From: Metabacillus sp. FJAT-52054
GTDB taxonomy: Bacteria > Bacillota > Bacilli > Bacillales > Bacillaceae
Length of the DNA stretch: 64,000 nucleotides
Direction: 5' to 3'
Assembly (NCBI RefSeq): GCF_037201815.1
Contig: NZ_CP147407.1
Span: 1,488,001 to 1,552,000 of the forward strand
The notes under the pieces were generated by a model, which worked only from the letters and a program-made list of their open reading frames with translations, made no database searches and was not told where the DNA came from. Positions 7,930-17,186 of this stretch are shown here, piece by piece (position 1 is the stretch's first letter; each line of letters opens with the position of its first letter). Position numbers and translations under genes: made by a program.

Positions 7930-9030
7930 ATGAATAAAAGAATAAAGCAATTACAGGAATGGATGAAGGAAGAAGCAGTGGAAGCTGCATTTATCCACTC
8001 ACCGGAAAACGTTTATTATTTAACTAATTTTCTCACTGATCCGCATGAAAGGTTAATGGGACTATTCGTCTTCCAGGAAAAAGAACCCTTTTTCATTTGC
8101 CCCGGGATGGAAACAGGGCAGGCAAAAGAGGCTGGATTTCAAAATGAGATTATTGGATATGGAGACCATGAGCAGCCATTTGAGAAGATTCGTGAAGCAT
8201 TTTCATCCAGAGGCATGCAAAGGATTTCAAAAGCAGCAATCGAGAGTGAACTTCTTTCCTATTCAAGAGTGCAGGAATTTTTAAGGATCACGGGCTCGCC
8301 TCAGCTTGTTTCAGCTGAAGAGAAAATGAATGAGCTCCGCGTAATCAAGGATGCCGGCGAAATTGCCATAATGGAAAAGGCTGCAGCTTTAGCCGATTAT
8401 GGTGTGGAAGCAGGCGTAGCCGCACTTAAAGAGGGCATAACGGAAATGGACGTTCTTGCAAAAATTGAATACGAACTAAAGAAAAAAGGCGCTCAGGCAA
8501 TGTCCTTTTCAACAATGGTTCTCTTCGGCAAAAAGTCAGGACAGCCCCATGGGAACCCTGGCACAGCCAAGCTGAAAAAAGGAGATTTTGTCCTTTTTGA
8601 TTTAGGAGTTGTAGTAGGCGGGTACTGCTCAGATATTACAAGAACAGTTATGTTCGGCCAGCCAGATGAAAAGCAGCAGCACATTTATCAAACGGTATTA
8701 ACGGCGGAACTGGCAGCCCTTGAAGCGGCAAAGCCAGCTGTTAGAATCGGTGATTTAGATAAAATAGCCAGAGGTATTATTGAAGAAGCGGGATATGGTG
8801 AGTTTTTCCCTCACCGGCTTGGTCATGGTCTCGGCATCAATGTCCACGAATACCCATCAATGGCCTATACGAACGATGGCTTGCTGAAGGAAGGGATGAC
8901 GTTCACAATCGAACCCGGCGTTTATGTTCCGGAAGTGGGCGGAGTCAGAATTGAAGATGATGTTCTTATAACACCGGACGGAGCCCGCGCTCTGACGGCT
9001 TATCCAAAGGAGCTTCAGATTATCGAATAA
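7930..9030 (+). CDS. papB: Xaa-Pro dipeptidase, M24 family (PapB/YkvY)
   Basis: Metallopeptidase of 366 residues with a creatinase-type N-terminal domain and a C-terminal pita-bread domain. The dinuclear metal ligands are visible in order: Asp in LFDLGVVV, Asp in GYCSDITRT, His in RLGHGLGINVHE, Glu in TIEPGVYV and Glu in VRIEDDVL. It cleaves dipeptides or peptides with proline in second place, in the cytoplasm. The position between zosA and glcT matches B. subtilis ykvY. The Shine-Dalgarno sequence (GGAAAGG) is weak and rather far from the ATG. The stop codon abuts a deleted MITE copy. Confidence 0.85.
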   Translation: MNKRIKQLQEWMKEEAVEAAFIHSPENVYYLTNFLTDPHERLMGLFVFQEKEPFFICPGMETGQAKEAGFQNEIIGYGDHEQPFEKIREAFSSRGMQRISKAAIESELLSYSRVQEFLRITGSPQLVSAEEKMNELRVIKDAGEIAIMEKAAALADYGVEAGVAALKEGITEMDVLAKIEYELKKKGAQAMSFSTMVLFGKKSGQPHGNPGTAKLKKGDFVLFDLGVVVGGYCSDITRTVMFGQPDEKQQHIYQTVLTAELAALEAAKPAVRIGDLDKIARGIIEEAGYGEFFPHRLGHGLGINVHEYPSMAYTNDGLLKEGMTFTIEPGVYVPEVGGVRIEDDVLITPDGARALTAYPKELQIIE

Positions 9031-9127
9031 GGCTCTGTTAAGCCTGATATTGATTTTAACACCTGTTGTGATTGGAGTGGAAAGCGCGCGCCTGCTACCT
9101 GCAATCAACAGCCAAGTTTAACAGAGC
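9031..9127 (-). repeat. Internally deleted MITE copy behind papB
   Basis: Read in reverse orientation relative to the full element at 63101. Both termini (GGCTCTGTTAAG and GTTTAACAGAGC) and the sub-terminal segments are kept, but about 85 central bases are missing. It begins directly after the papB stop. The 9-mers flanking it, ATCGAATAA and TTTGAATAA, agree at 7 of 9 positions, compatible with a decayed target duplication. Confidence 0.8.
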
Positions 9128-9140
9128 TTTGAATAAACCA

Positions 9141-9176
9141 AACCACGCATGTCCAGGCGGATGTGCGTGGTTTTTA
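9141..9176 (+). terminator. Terminator downstream of papB
   Basis: The stem AACCACGCA / TGCGTGGTT is followed by TTTTATAT, just beyond the MITE copy. The element was therefore inserted between papB and its terminator. Confidence 0.8.
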
Positions 9177-9215
9177 TATGTTTATAAAAAGAAAATGAAA
9201 TGGCCGGCAGTTCCA

Positions 9216-10238
9216 TTACAGAATCATATCGGCAAACAATTTTTCTTGTCCTGCAGGGGATGCTTCAGGTTTTCCAATTAAATACCCCTGACCCAGTGTA
9301 ATTCCGATTGATTGCAAAAAGGTATATTCATCTTCTGTTTCGATTCCTTCCGCCAGAACAGTGATGGATAAATCGTCAGCCAGAGCTTGTACATTTTTAA
9401 GGAAAGTTTGTTTTTCAGAATCTTGATGGCAATCGGTAATATAATGGCGATCGATTTTCACGAAGTCAGGTTTCAGGTTTTCCAGAACCTCGTAAGTAGA
9501 ATATCCGCTGCCCATATCATCAAGCGCTACTTTCATGCCGTTTGCCCGATATGTGTCCAGTATACTCTTTAAGTGTTCCATATCATTGATTTTTTCGGTT
9601 TCTACTACTTCAAATATTAAGTCATCCGGACTGACTCCGTATTGCTTTACCATTTTAAAGGTGTGCTGCAGGCAGTGCTCGGGGTTATAAATAGAAGACG
9701 GGATAAAGTTAATGAAAGATTTGATGCCATGCTTAACTTGATTTGAGCGGGCAATAATGGCAAGCTCCCGTGCCCTTCGATCAAGAATAGACTGCATCCC
9801 TGTTTTAATCGCAGTGTCAAAGAGTTTAAAAGGCGACACAGGTGGATTAAAGCTTCTCAGCAGCGATTCATAGCCGAAAATCTGACCGCTTTCCAAATTC
9901 ACGATTGGCTGAAAGAAACTTAGAAATTCCCCTTTGTTAATCAGGCTGACAAGGTCTTTATATATAACACGTTCATAAATATAGCTAAAGGGAGAATAGG
10001 CGAGAGGCTGTTCAGGATTTCTTGACAGAGCCCCTTTTATTAGACTGGTATTTGTCTGTTCATGAAGGTCTTGCAGCAGGCTTGCGAGTTCTTTACCATT
10101 TGAATAGGGGATTGATAAGCTTCCATCCGCATTCTCCAAAAATTTTCTGGCAGTAACATTTTCTTCTAGATTATGCAGAATCAAAAAGCCGTTATCAGGA
10201 AATGGAGGCGCAGGTGTACAGGAAGTGCAGTAGTTCAT
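9216..10238 (-). CDS. EAL-domain c-di-GMP phosphodiesterase
   Basis: Encodes 340 residues. An N-terminal region of about 90 residues with a CTSC pair precedes an EAL domain (about 95-335). The expected catalytic set is present: Glu124 in ESL (signature ESL, not EAL), Asn177, Glu210, Asp240-Asp241 in DDMGSGYS, Lys261, Glu297 in AEGIET and Gln317. It should hydrolyse c-di-GMP to pGpG in the cytoplasm. The N-terminal part could bind metal or another signal, but no known sensor is evident. AAGGAG stands 8 bases before the ATG. Convergent with papB. Compare the catalytically degenerate YkuI at 60813. Confidence 0.85.
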   Translation of the reverse strand: MNYCTSCTPAPPFPDNGFLILHNLEENVTARKFLENADGSLSIPYSNGKELASLLQDLHEQTNTSLIKGALSRNPEQPLAYSPFSYIYERVIYKDLVSLINKGEFLSFFQPIVNLESGQIFGYESLLRSFNPPVSPFKLFDTAIKTGMQSILDRRARELAIIARSNQVKHGIKSFINFIPSSIYNPEHCLQHTFKMVKQYGVSPDDLIFEVVETEKINDMEHLKSILDTYRANGMKVALDDMGSGYSTYEVLENLKPDFVKIDRHYITDCHQDSEKQTFLKNVQALADDLSITVLAEGIETEDEYTFLQSIGITLGQGYLIGKPEASPAGQEKLFADMIL

Positions 10239-10348
10239 TATGTCGCTCCTTTTTGGTTTCTTAGACCAAATGTAATGAGTCTATTGTATCAAAAACGGTG
10301 GGAATTTTACAGCGATAAATCAGAATGAAATTATATTTAGTAAGGTAA

Positions 10349-11389
<1,041 letters not shown>

Positions 11390-11390
11390 C

Positions 11391-11430
11391 TATAGCAAAA
11401 AGCCCGCTGCTGCCAGCGGGCTTTTGCTAT
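11391..11430. terminator. Perfect 18-bp bidirectional terminator
   Basis: The 18-base arms starting TATAGCAAAAGCCCGCTG are perfectly inverted around a CTGC loop, giving the A-stem-T layout on both strands. The stop codon of the convergent membrane protein gene lies inside the right arm. Confidence 0.9.
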
Positions 11431-11891
11431 ACCTTATAAAATCTGATGAGCAGAAATCTAATACCGAAGCCGGCTGCAAGTCCGGGTATAAGAAAAAGCA
11501 TAGGAAGCCAGACTGGTCCAGGCATGATTCCAAAAAAAGAAACGCGGTCGGAAAACATGATTCCAATCGTAACAAAGTAGGCGGAAAAGGCAAATGGAAG
11601 GAAGGATAGCGGGGGGGATGGTCCATCTGCGAATTTGTAAGCATCATACATAGCAAACATATATACGCATGGGTAAAACATAAGCCATTGAGGATCTGAA
11701 GTATTAAATGCTTTAGTGATGTCCCCGTTAAAACTGTATTTTATTGTAAGATTGAAGAATGCATTCAGATTTATTAAAAATTCGAGAGCAATAAAGACTA
11801 CGCCTTTTCCGAAATGTCCGTTTAAAAACTGCCCGAACCCAGGCAGGGCAATGCTCCACAAAATGGCTTCCAGTTTGCCTGTTTTTTTCAT
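11427..11891 (-). CDS. Multi-span membrane protein, TM2-like start
   Basis: Encodes 154 residues with about four to five hydrophobic segments. The first part (WSIALPGFGQFLNGHFGKG) resembles the TM2-type signature in which a small-residue and FGQ/F pattern lies between spans. The family is otherwise unrecognised. The ATG at 11891 has a GGAG about 7 bases upstream; an extension to 11945 has no ribosome site and adds an untypical polar lead. Convergent with pfkA. Function unknown. Confidence 0.7.
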   Translation of the reverse strand: MKKTGKLEAILWSIALPGFGQFLNGHFGKGVVFIALEFLINLNAFFNLTIKYSFNGDITKAFNTSDPQWLMFYPCVYMFAMYDAYKFADGPSPPLSFLPFAFSAYFVTIGIMFSDRVSFFGIMPGPVWLPMLFLIPGLAAGFGIRFLLIRFYKV

Positions 11892-12047
11892 CAAAAAGCT
11901 CCGTTCACTCGTTTTTAATAGGTTTCCCGCATCCTGCCTGAACATACATCCCGGCTAAACAATTGAGGAATGCAAAAAAAGATTGAAATATTTTCCTTTA
12001 TCAGCTACCTTTACAATAGATGAATTGCAAGAAAGGGGACTTTTCTC

Positions 12048-12413
12048 ATGCGCTACAATCGTTCTGAATCATTCCGTTTTGTATTCTCAGATCCTATTGA
12101 TGCCTCATTTTCTATTACTGAAAAAGCGGGTGAGGAAATCAACACGAAACCAGGTGAAGCTGTTATTATGGACATCAGCCCATCGGGACTGAAGCTTATC
12201 TCACATCTGGAGCTGCCGATGGAGGAACCGATAATTTTACATATCTCCTTTAAGATTAGAGATGAGGAAATTGAACTGAAGGGAGAGCCGATGTGGAAAA
12301 AGCCAACCGGTTCAGGATTTCAGTATGGAATCAGAAGTCTCAATGATCAGATTCTAAAAAACAGGATTGTTAAAGAGTTAAAAGAATACGCACAAACCAA
12401 ACCTAAAAATTAA
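12048..12413 (+). CDS. PilZ-domain c-di-GMP receptor candidate
   Basis: Encodes 121 residues forming a single PilZ-like beta barrel. The two ligand motifs can be recognised: an Arg-rich start (RYNRSESFRF, standing in for RxxxR) and the DISPSGLKL stretch matching D/NxSxxG. The fold ends in GFQYGIRSL and a C-terminal helix. PilZ proteins bind c-di-GMP and pass the signal to motility, exopolysaccharide or transcription targets. The neighbourhood contains other c-di-GMP genes (EAL at 9216, GGDEF at 40607). ATG with an AAGGGG ribosome site. Partner unknown. Confidence 0.8.
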   Translation: MRYNRSESFRFVFSDPIDASFSITEKAGEEINTKPGEAVIMDISPSGLKLISHLELPMEEPIILHISFKIRDEEIELKGEPMWKKPTGSGFQYGIRSLNDQILKNRIVKELKEYAQTKPKN

Positions 12414-12416
12414 CCG

Positions 12417-12449
12417 GAACAGGCTTTTTTATAAAAGCTTGTTTTTTTT
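12417..12449 (+). terminator. Terminator of the PilZ gene
   Basis: An imperfect stem, AACAGGCTTTT against AAAAGCTTGTT, is followed by a run of T. Confidence 0.75.
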
Positions 12450-12502
12450 CGCTACTTTTTCATTCCTCCGCTGTATTGCTATAACGAAAGGGGGTGAGAA
12501 AC

Positions 12503-12721
12503 ATGGCACAAGCAGTACTTATCGACAGACAGCTGCGTCTTGTATATGACCTCGGTCTTAATATGGAAGGCAAGCAGGTTTTTAAGTCAAAGACGTACAG
12601 TAATGTAAAACCTGCAGCTGATCCAGAACAGCTGTTGGCAACAGCAGTTATTCTTTCCGGACTGCAGAAATACCCGCTTTTCGCAGCAGAACGGATGGAT
12701 ACAAATGAAATTCAAAACTAA
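12503..12721 (+). CDS. DUF1659-family small protein
   Basis: Encodes 72 residues, matching in layout the DUF1659 family: a start MAQAVLID, a central VFKSKTYSNVK and a hydrophobic LLATAVILSGLQ helix. Function is unknown. It is first of a closely spaced trio with DUF2922 and YvrJ, an arrangement seen repeatedly in bacilli. The GTG three codons upstream is within the GGGGGTGAG ribosome site and was rejected. No signal peptide, so it is probably cytoplasmic. Confidence 0.8.
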   Translation: MAQAVLIDRQLRLVYDLGLNMEGKQVFKSKTYSNVKPAADPEQLLATAVILSGLQKYPLFAAERMDTNEIQN

Positions 12722-12738
12722 GAATTGGAGTGTTGTAA

Positions 12739-12957
12739 ATGGCAAAGACGCTTGAACTGCAATTTGTGAACGAGCAGGGCAAAACCGTTACCATCAGTGT
12801 AGACGCGCCAAAAGATTCATTAACAAAGGATGAAATTGCTGAAGCGATGGACGGGTTGATGGCAGCAAATGTCTTCATTTCCGGAGGCGGAAATCTGACA
12901 TCGAAAAAAGGGGCAAGAACGGTTGACCGAACGGTTACCGAAATGGAAATAAAATAA
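12739..12957 (+). CDS. DUF2922-family small protein
   Basis: Encodes 72 residues: LELQFVNEQGKTVTISVDAPK, an acidic helix with AEAMDGLMA, and a glycine turn SGGGNL before RTVDRTVTEMEIK. This is the usual DUF2922 pattern, with no known activity. It starts 17 bases after the DUF1659 gene, behind GGAG, and is surely cotranscribed. The two proteins may pair, which is inference from co-occurrence only. Confidence 0.8.
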   Translation: MAKTLELQFVNEQGKTVTISVDAPKDSLTKDEIAEAMDGLMAANVFISGGGNLTSKKGARTVDRTVTEMEIK

Positions 12958-12959
12958 CT

Positions 12960-12994
12960 GAAACAGGGGGCTGACATTGTCAGTCCCCTGTTTC
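12960..12994 (+). other. Hairpin between DUF2922 and yvrJ genes
   Basis: A long stem, GAAACAGGGG and more against CCCCTGTTTC. It is not followed by a T-run on the plus strand. It may process the mRNA or weaken expression of the YvrJ gene rather than end transcription. Confidence 0.6.
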
Positions 12995-13010
12995 GAAAGG
13001 AGGAAGCCTG

Positions 13011-13205
13011 ATGGAACAATGGCTTCAGTTTATTGGGGATACGGGATTTCCAATTGTCGTAACCATGTATTTGATGCATAGGATTGAAGGCAAGCTTGAT
13101 GTGTTAATCCAAACCATTCAAATGCTTCCGGTGCGTATGCAGGAGGAAAACAGGGAATCTGGAGATCGGCTGGGCAGAATCCATTTAAGTGAAAAAGTGC
13201 AATGA
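13011..13205 (+). CDS. YvrJ-family small membrane protein
   Basis: Encodes 64 residues: a short hydrophobic segment (GFPIVVTMYLMHRIE) followed by an amphipathic, charged tail. It fits the YvrJ family, whose members begin with a similar WLQFIGDTGFP-type segment. The family function is unknown; B. subtilis yvrJ lies near the sigma-O genes. Strong AAAGGAGG ribosome site. Third gene of the trio, separated from the others by a hairpin. Confidence 0.8.
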   Translation: MEQWLQFIGDTGFPIVVTMYLMHRIEGKLDVLIQTIQMLPVRMQEENRESGDRLGRIHLSEKVQ

Positions 13206-13207
13206 AA

Positions 13208-13238
13208 AAAGCCCGGTCTCATATTGAGACCGGGCTTT
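13208..13238. terminator. Bidirectional terminator yvrJ / swrC
   Basis: AAAGCCCGGTCTCA / TGAGACCGGGCTTT, a perfect 14-bp stem with a 3-nt loop, preceded by A's and ending in T's. Confidence 0.88.
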
Positions 13239-13248
13239 AAATCAGTTA

Positions 13249-16200
13249 TTATACTTCAGCGGACATGCTGTTTCTTTTACGTTCCTTTTTGGCTTGTTTA
13301 ATGAAAAATAACTCGTAAACAACTGGTACGATAATAAGAGTAAGCAATGTTGATGAAGTTAATCCGCCAATTACTGTGATGGCAAGACCCTTAGAAATCA
13401 AGGTTCCGGAAGAAGTCGTGAATGCTAAAGGCAAAAGTGCCGCAATCGTTGCAAAGGCCGTCATCAGTATTGGACGCAAACGTGTTTTACCGGCTTCAAT
13501 AAGCGCTTCGCGAATAACAAGCCCTTTTTGTTCACGGTTTTGTCCAATTCGGTCTACCATAACAATGGCATTCGTCGTCACGATTCCAATTAGCATAAGC
13601 AGGCCGATCATAACACTGACACTAAGCGGTTCTTTCGCTAAATATAAGCCTAAGAGAGACCCGACCGGTACAAAAATCAAGGAAGAAAGAATGACGAATG
13701 GGATACGCGCCTGACCGAATGTAATCAGCATTGTAATATATACAAGCCCGATTGCAACGGCCATTGCCAGCCCAAGCTGCTGGAATGTCTGAACCGTTTC
13801 ATCGCTTCCTCCGCCTCCTTCAAAAGATACTCCCTTAGGAAGATCAACATCGCTTTTTACCCCTTCAATGACAGAGGAAGAGACTTCTGCTATATTATCT
13901 GATGTAATTTGCGCACTAACCTGAGCGTACACTTTACCATCTAATCGCTGAATGGAAGTATAAGCGTCCGTTTCTTTCACGTCAGCCACATCAGAAAGCT
14001 TAATAGGACCCTTTTGACTGAAAATCACAGTATCTTTCAGCTTATCAACCGATGTAACATCTTCACCATAACTTAATTCAACGCTCCGTTCCTTTCCGTC
14101 CAACTTCAAATCCCCGACATCGACCGGTTTGGTCTGATCAGAAACGGTGCCAAGCACTTGGAAGCCTGAAACGCCATATTCATCAGCCTTTTCAGGTTTG
14201 ATTGTTACAACAGCCTGCTTTTGTTTATCAGCAAAGTTGTTGGAAACATATTTCAGATCTTTGTTTTTATTTAAGTAGTCCTCTACTTTTTTCGCAGCAT
14301 CTGATAAAGCATTTAAATCATTGGAATAAAGATCAATATTTACATTGTTATTGGAAGGCGGGCCGCCGCTGCTTTGCTCCTGAATGCCAAGCTTAGCTTC
14401 GGGTGCCTGCACCTCTGCGATATTTTCCATCTTTTTCTGTAAATCTTTAATATACTCTGAAACCTCTGTTCCGTCTTTCAAGGTAATAAAGTAACTGGCT
14501 TTATTCTCCCTCTTTAAGCCGGTAGTGAAATCACGGCTTCCGACTCCTGCGGTGATTTCTTCAATCGCTTCTTCTTTATCGAACATTTTTTCAAGCTCAA
14601 GCGAGACTTCGTTTGTCTTATCCAGAGTAGTGGAAGACGGCAGTTCAATACTAGCTACCAATGTTTTTTGTTCTTCGTTTGGAATGAAGGTAAAGCCAAG
14701 CCCGCTTACTAGGAACACAGATCCAAATAGCAGGAGAAGGGAAAGACCGATTACAGTGATTTTGTGATTAAGAGACCATTCAATCACGCCGGCATAAAAC
14801 TTTTGAAGCGGTCCTTCTTTTTCTTCCTTAGGTACTTTTTTAAATGAAAACCTTGCTAGGATCGGTACGATGGTAACCGATACAAGAAGGGATGTGATCA
14901 GTGAAAAGATAATCGTTAGTGCAAAAGGAAGGAAGAATTCTCCAGTAATGCCTCCGACAAACCCGAGCGGCAGGAATACGACAACCGTGGTAATGGTTGA
15001 AGATGTGATAGCCTTCAATATTTCTTTTGTGGAGTCCTCAATTAGTTCATTAGTTACACCTGTATTTGTTTTCCTTACTCGTCTGAATACATTCTCGATT
15101 ACAACGATGCTGTCATCGACAACCCGGCCTACTGCAACTGCCATTCCGCCAAGCGTCATGATATTCAATGAGATATCAAGCTGATTTAAGAAAATGGATG
15201 TTACTAGCAGTGAAAGAGGGATGGATACTATCGCAATAATCGTTGCCCGGAAATTCCGCAGGAAAACCAATACAGCAAGCGATGCAAACAAAGCTCCAAG
15301 CAGACCTTCGCGAATCAGCGTCTCTACGGATTTCTCAATTCCTTCAGCCTGATCAAATCCGATGGAATAATCAAGCTCATCATTGTATTTCTCAAGGGTT
15401 TTGATTACTTCGTCTGCAACCTCAACCGTGTTGGCATCCTGTTTCTTTGTTATCGCCATTGATAAAGAATCTTTTAGATTATATCTTGTCAGCTCCGGAC
15501 GGTCGGTTACAGTTTCAATCTTTGCAATGTCTTTTAATTTAACCGGTTCCTGCTGAGCTTGCTGTGCTGAACCAGCAGCTGCAGAAGGCGCATCTCCTTG
15601 AGGAGGACCCGCTGGTGATTGGGTGCTTGGAGCTTGCTGGCCTTGTGATGCTCCCTCTTGAGGAGCTGATGGGGCAGAAGCTGCTGTGGTGAGCTGCAGC
15701 TCTTTTAATGTATTTACTTCATTTAAGCCTTCTTGAACCCTGATTGGAATTTCGGTATCTTTTTCAACCACGTTTCCAGCAGGGAAAGATAAGTATTTTT
15801 CGTTAATTTTGTCTTTTATTTGTGAAAGAGAAAGTCCGCTTTTTTCAGCCTTTTCCTTATCAACTGTTATTCGGACAACTTCTTCCTTCAATCCTCCGAC
15901 CGATACACTATTGATTCCGGAAATTTTATTAAGCTCTGGAATCACATCGTCCTGAAGGAGTTTTTCAATATCGGCATCCTCTTTTGTGAAAAGGGATATG
16001 TTGAAGATAGGGAAGGTTCCAAATGAAAAACGGTTGACTTTCGTCTCGGCTGTATCAGGCAGATTTGCTTCACCAATTAAGGTGTTGATTTGATCTTCTA
16101 CCTTGTCAATGTCCGTATTAAACGGGAATTCCAGATTTATAATTCCGACACTTTCATAAGAAGAACTTGTGATGCTTTTAACACCATCAATGCCTTTAAA

Positions 16201-16413
16201 TTCATCTTCAAGCTTGGATGTTACCTGTTCGCTGACATCGTCAGGAGATGCACCGGGATACACAGCTTCGACCGATACTTGAGGAAATTCAATGTTCGGC
16301 AGGAGATCTACCTTAAGCTGTGTAAAGCTGTATAGCCCTCCAAGAATCAGGAGAAAGGAAATAATAAAAACAGCTACCGCATTTTTAAGGCTAAATTTTG
16401 TTAAAAAATTCAT
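13249..16413 (-). CDS. swrC: RND-family exporter, SwrC (YerP)-like
   Basis: Proton-driven RND pump of 1,054 residues. The N-terminal half has a membrane anchor and the porter start (VDLLPNIEFPQVSVEAVYPGASP). The proton-relay helix carries GGMAVAVGRVVDDSIVVIEN, and a second membrane block lies near 880-1,030. B. subtilis SwrC exports surfactin and is needed for swarming, which suggests a lipopeptide or detergent efflux role here. Unusual: residues 243-290 form a Pro/Ala/Gln/Gly-rich insert in the porter domain. Gram-positives lack TolC, so the pump probably works alone. ATG behind GAGGTG. Confidence 0.85.
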   Translation of the reverse strand: MNFLTKFSLKNAVAVFIISFLLILGGLYSFTQLKVDLLPNIEFPQVSVEAVYPGASPDDVSEQVTSKLEDEFKGIDGVKSITSSSYESVGIINLEFPFNTDIDKVEDQINTLIGEANLPDTAETKVNRFSFGTFPIFNISLFTKEDADIEKLLQDDVIPELNKISGINSVSVGGLKEEVVRITVDKEKAEKSGLSLSQIKDKINEKYLSFPAGNVVEKDTEIPIRVQEGLNEVNTLKELQLTTAASAPSAPQEGASQGQQAPSTQSPAGPPQGDAPSAAAGSAQQAQQEPVKLKDIAKIETVTDRPELTRYNLKDSLSMAITKKQDANTVEVADEVIKTLEKYNDELDYSIGFDQAEGIEKSVETLIREGLLGALFASLAVLVFLRNFRATIIAIVSIPLSLLVTSIFLNQLDISLNIMTLGGMAVAVGRVVDDSIVVIENVFRRVRKTNTGVTNELIEDSTKEILKAITSSTITTVVVFLPLGFVGGITGEFFLPFALTIIFSLITSLLVSVTIVPILARFSFKKVPKEEKEGPLQKFYAGVIEWSLNHKITVIGLSLLLLFGSVFLVSGLGFTFIPNEEQKTLVASIELPSSTTLDKTNEVSLELEKMFDKEEAIEEITAGVGSRDFTTGLKRENKASYFITLKDGTEVSEYIKDLQKKMENIAEVQAPEAKLGIQEQSSGGPPSNNNVNIDLYSNDLNALSDAAKKVEDYLNKNKDLKYVSNNFADKQKQAVVTIKPEKADEYGVSGFQVLGTVSDQTKPVDVGDLKLDGKERSVELSYGEDVTSVDKLKDTVIFSQKGPIKLSDVADVKETDAYTSIQRLDGKVYAQVSAQITSDNIAEVSSSVIEGVKSDVDLPKGVSFEGGGGSDETVQTFQQLGLAMAVAIGLVYITMLITFGQARIPFVILSSLIFVPVGSLLGLYLAKEPLSVSVMIGLLMLIGIVTTNAIVMVDRIGQNREQKGLVIREALIEAGKTRLRPILMTAFATIAALLPLAFTTSSGTLISKGLAITVIGGLTSSTLLTLIIVPVVYELFFIKQAKKERKRNSMSAEV

Positions 16414-16555
16414 GGCTACACCTCTTTGTTTTAGTTATACAAAAGTTATACAAGATTTACTATACTCCCTTTTTCGTGAAATTGCATCTATAAAACGTAA
16501 ATTATTTGTGACGAAATTGTAATCATGGCCCCATTCAATTCAAAGCCCTCCTGAA

Positions 16556-16771
16556 TCAGCTGGAGTAATCCGAGGAGGTGAAACTTGCGGCTAATATCTG
16601 ATCCACACGAAATGTCCGCATTTTTCCTCTAAGCAGACATCTTGCAATGATTGATGTGGCAGTTTTCTTCATAATAATGATGTTTCTCTGGCTGATTTCA
16701 CCTTTCTTTGAAAGATAAATCACTTGTATAGGTTTTTGATGATCCATGCTTTCCCTGAATAAATAGCCCAT
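16556..16771 (-). CDS. Small WYL-domain-like protein
   Basis: Encodes 71 residues. The core PIQVIYLSKKGEISQR, then ARCLLRGKMRTFRVDQILAA, follows the WYL-domain pattern (IxY plus an RxFR patch), a ligand- or nucleic-acid-sensing fold common in DNA-damage and phage-defence regulators. No DNA-binding helix-turn-helix is attached. ATG with GGAGGG 6 bases upstream. The shared divergent intergenic region with the gene at 16887 holds two LexA-type boxes. Function is inferred from the fold only. Confidence 0.7.
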   Translation of the reverse strand: MGYLFRESMDHQKPIQVIYLSKKGEISQRNIIIMKKTATSIIARCLLRGKMRTFRVDQILAASFTSSDYSS

Positions 16772-16809
16772 TTTTTACCCTCCATTGAGTTCATTAAATA
16801 CATTATATG

Positions 16810-16823
16810 CGAACATGTGTACT
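16810..16823. promoter_or_regulatory. LexA (DinR) box A
   Basis: CGAACATGTGTACT matches the Bacillus SOS consensus CGAACRNRYGTTCY except for one T to A change in the right half. Confidence 0.65.
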
Positions 16824-16832
16824 TAATGCTAT

Positions 16833-16838
16833 TATAAT
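16833..16838. promoter_or_regulatory. -10 element between the LexA boxes
   Basis: TATAAT on the plus strand. Because ATTATAAT is near-palindromic, the minus strand also reads TATAAT. It lies exactly between the two boxes, so LexA binding would block either direction. No strong -35 seen. Confidence 0.55.
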
Positions 16839-16852
16839 AGAACGCATGTTCT
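16839..16852. promoter_or_regulatory. LexA (DinR) box B
   Basis: AGAACGCATGTTCT contains the palindrome GAAC-N4-GTTC with the expected R-N-R-Y centre. Only the first base departs from the consensus. Confidence 0.75.
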
Positions 16853-16886
16853 TAAAAGTATACGGTATTTCTGGAGGGAAATGGAT

Positions 16887-17096
16887 ATGAGACATTACAT
16901 TATGTACACATATGTTATACAAGGCGAGAGGTTTATGAAGATTATGGATTTCCAGGAAGGACGTATTATAGAGGTTTCTGTTGCAGAATGGGAAGAGGGA
17001 GGGCTGTATTATGAATTAGCAATGGACCTGGAAGGGTTTAAGAGGAAAATTAATGAAGGCCACTATGATTATTACCCGCCAAAAACAAAAAAATGA
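16887..17096 (+). CDS. Unrecognised small protein, SOS-box promoter
   Basis: Encodes 69 residues rich in charged and aromatic residues (EGRIIEVSVAEWEEGG; a DYYPPKTKK tail). No family recognised. The ATG at 16887 is 8 bases after GGAGGG; an ATG at 16881 is too close. No signal or membrane span, so cytoplasmic. It is transcribed away from the two LexA boxes, divergent from the WYL-like gene, so DNA-damage induction is a reasonable inference. A fold-level search is the way forward. Confidence 0.6.
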   Translation: MRHYIMYTYVIQGERFMKIMDFQEGRIIEVSVAEWEEGGLYYELAMDLEGFKRKINEGHYDYYPPKTKK

Positions 17097-17186
17097 AGGA
17101 GGGGGGAGGGGCGGTATCGAATTACTTAATCAATAGAGAAATGACTTTTTACTGCAGGGCATACACTTTACAAAGGGGTGTTGGCA

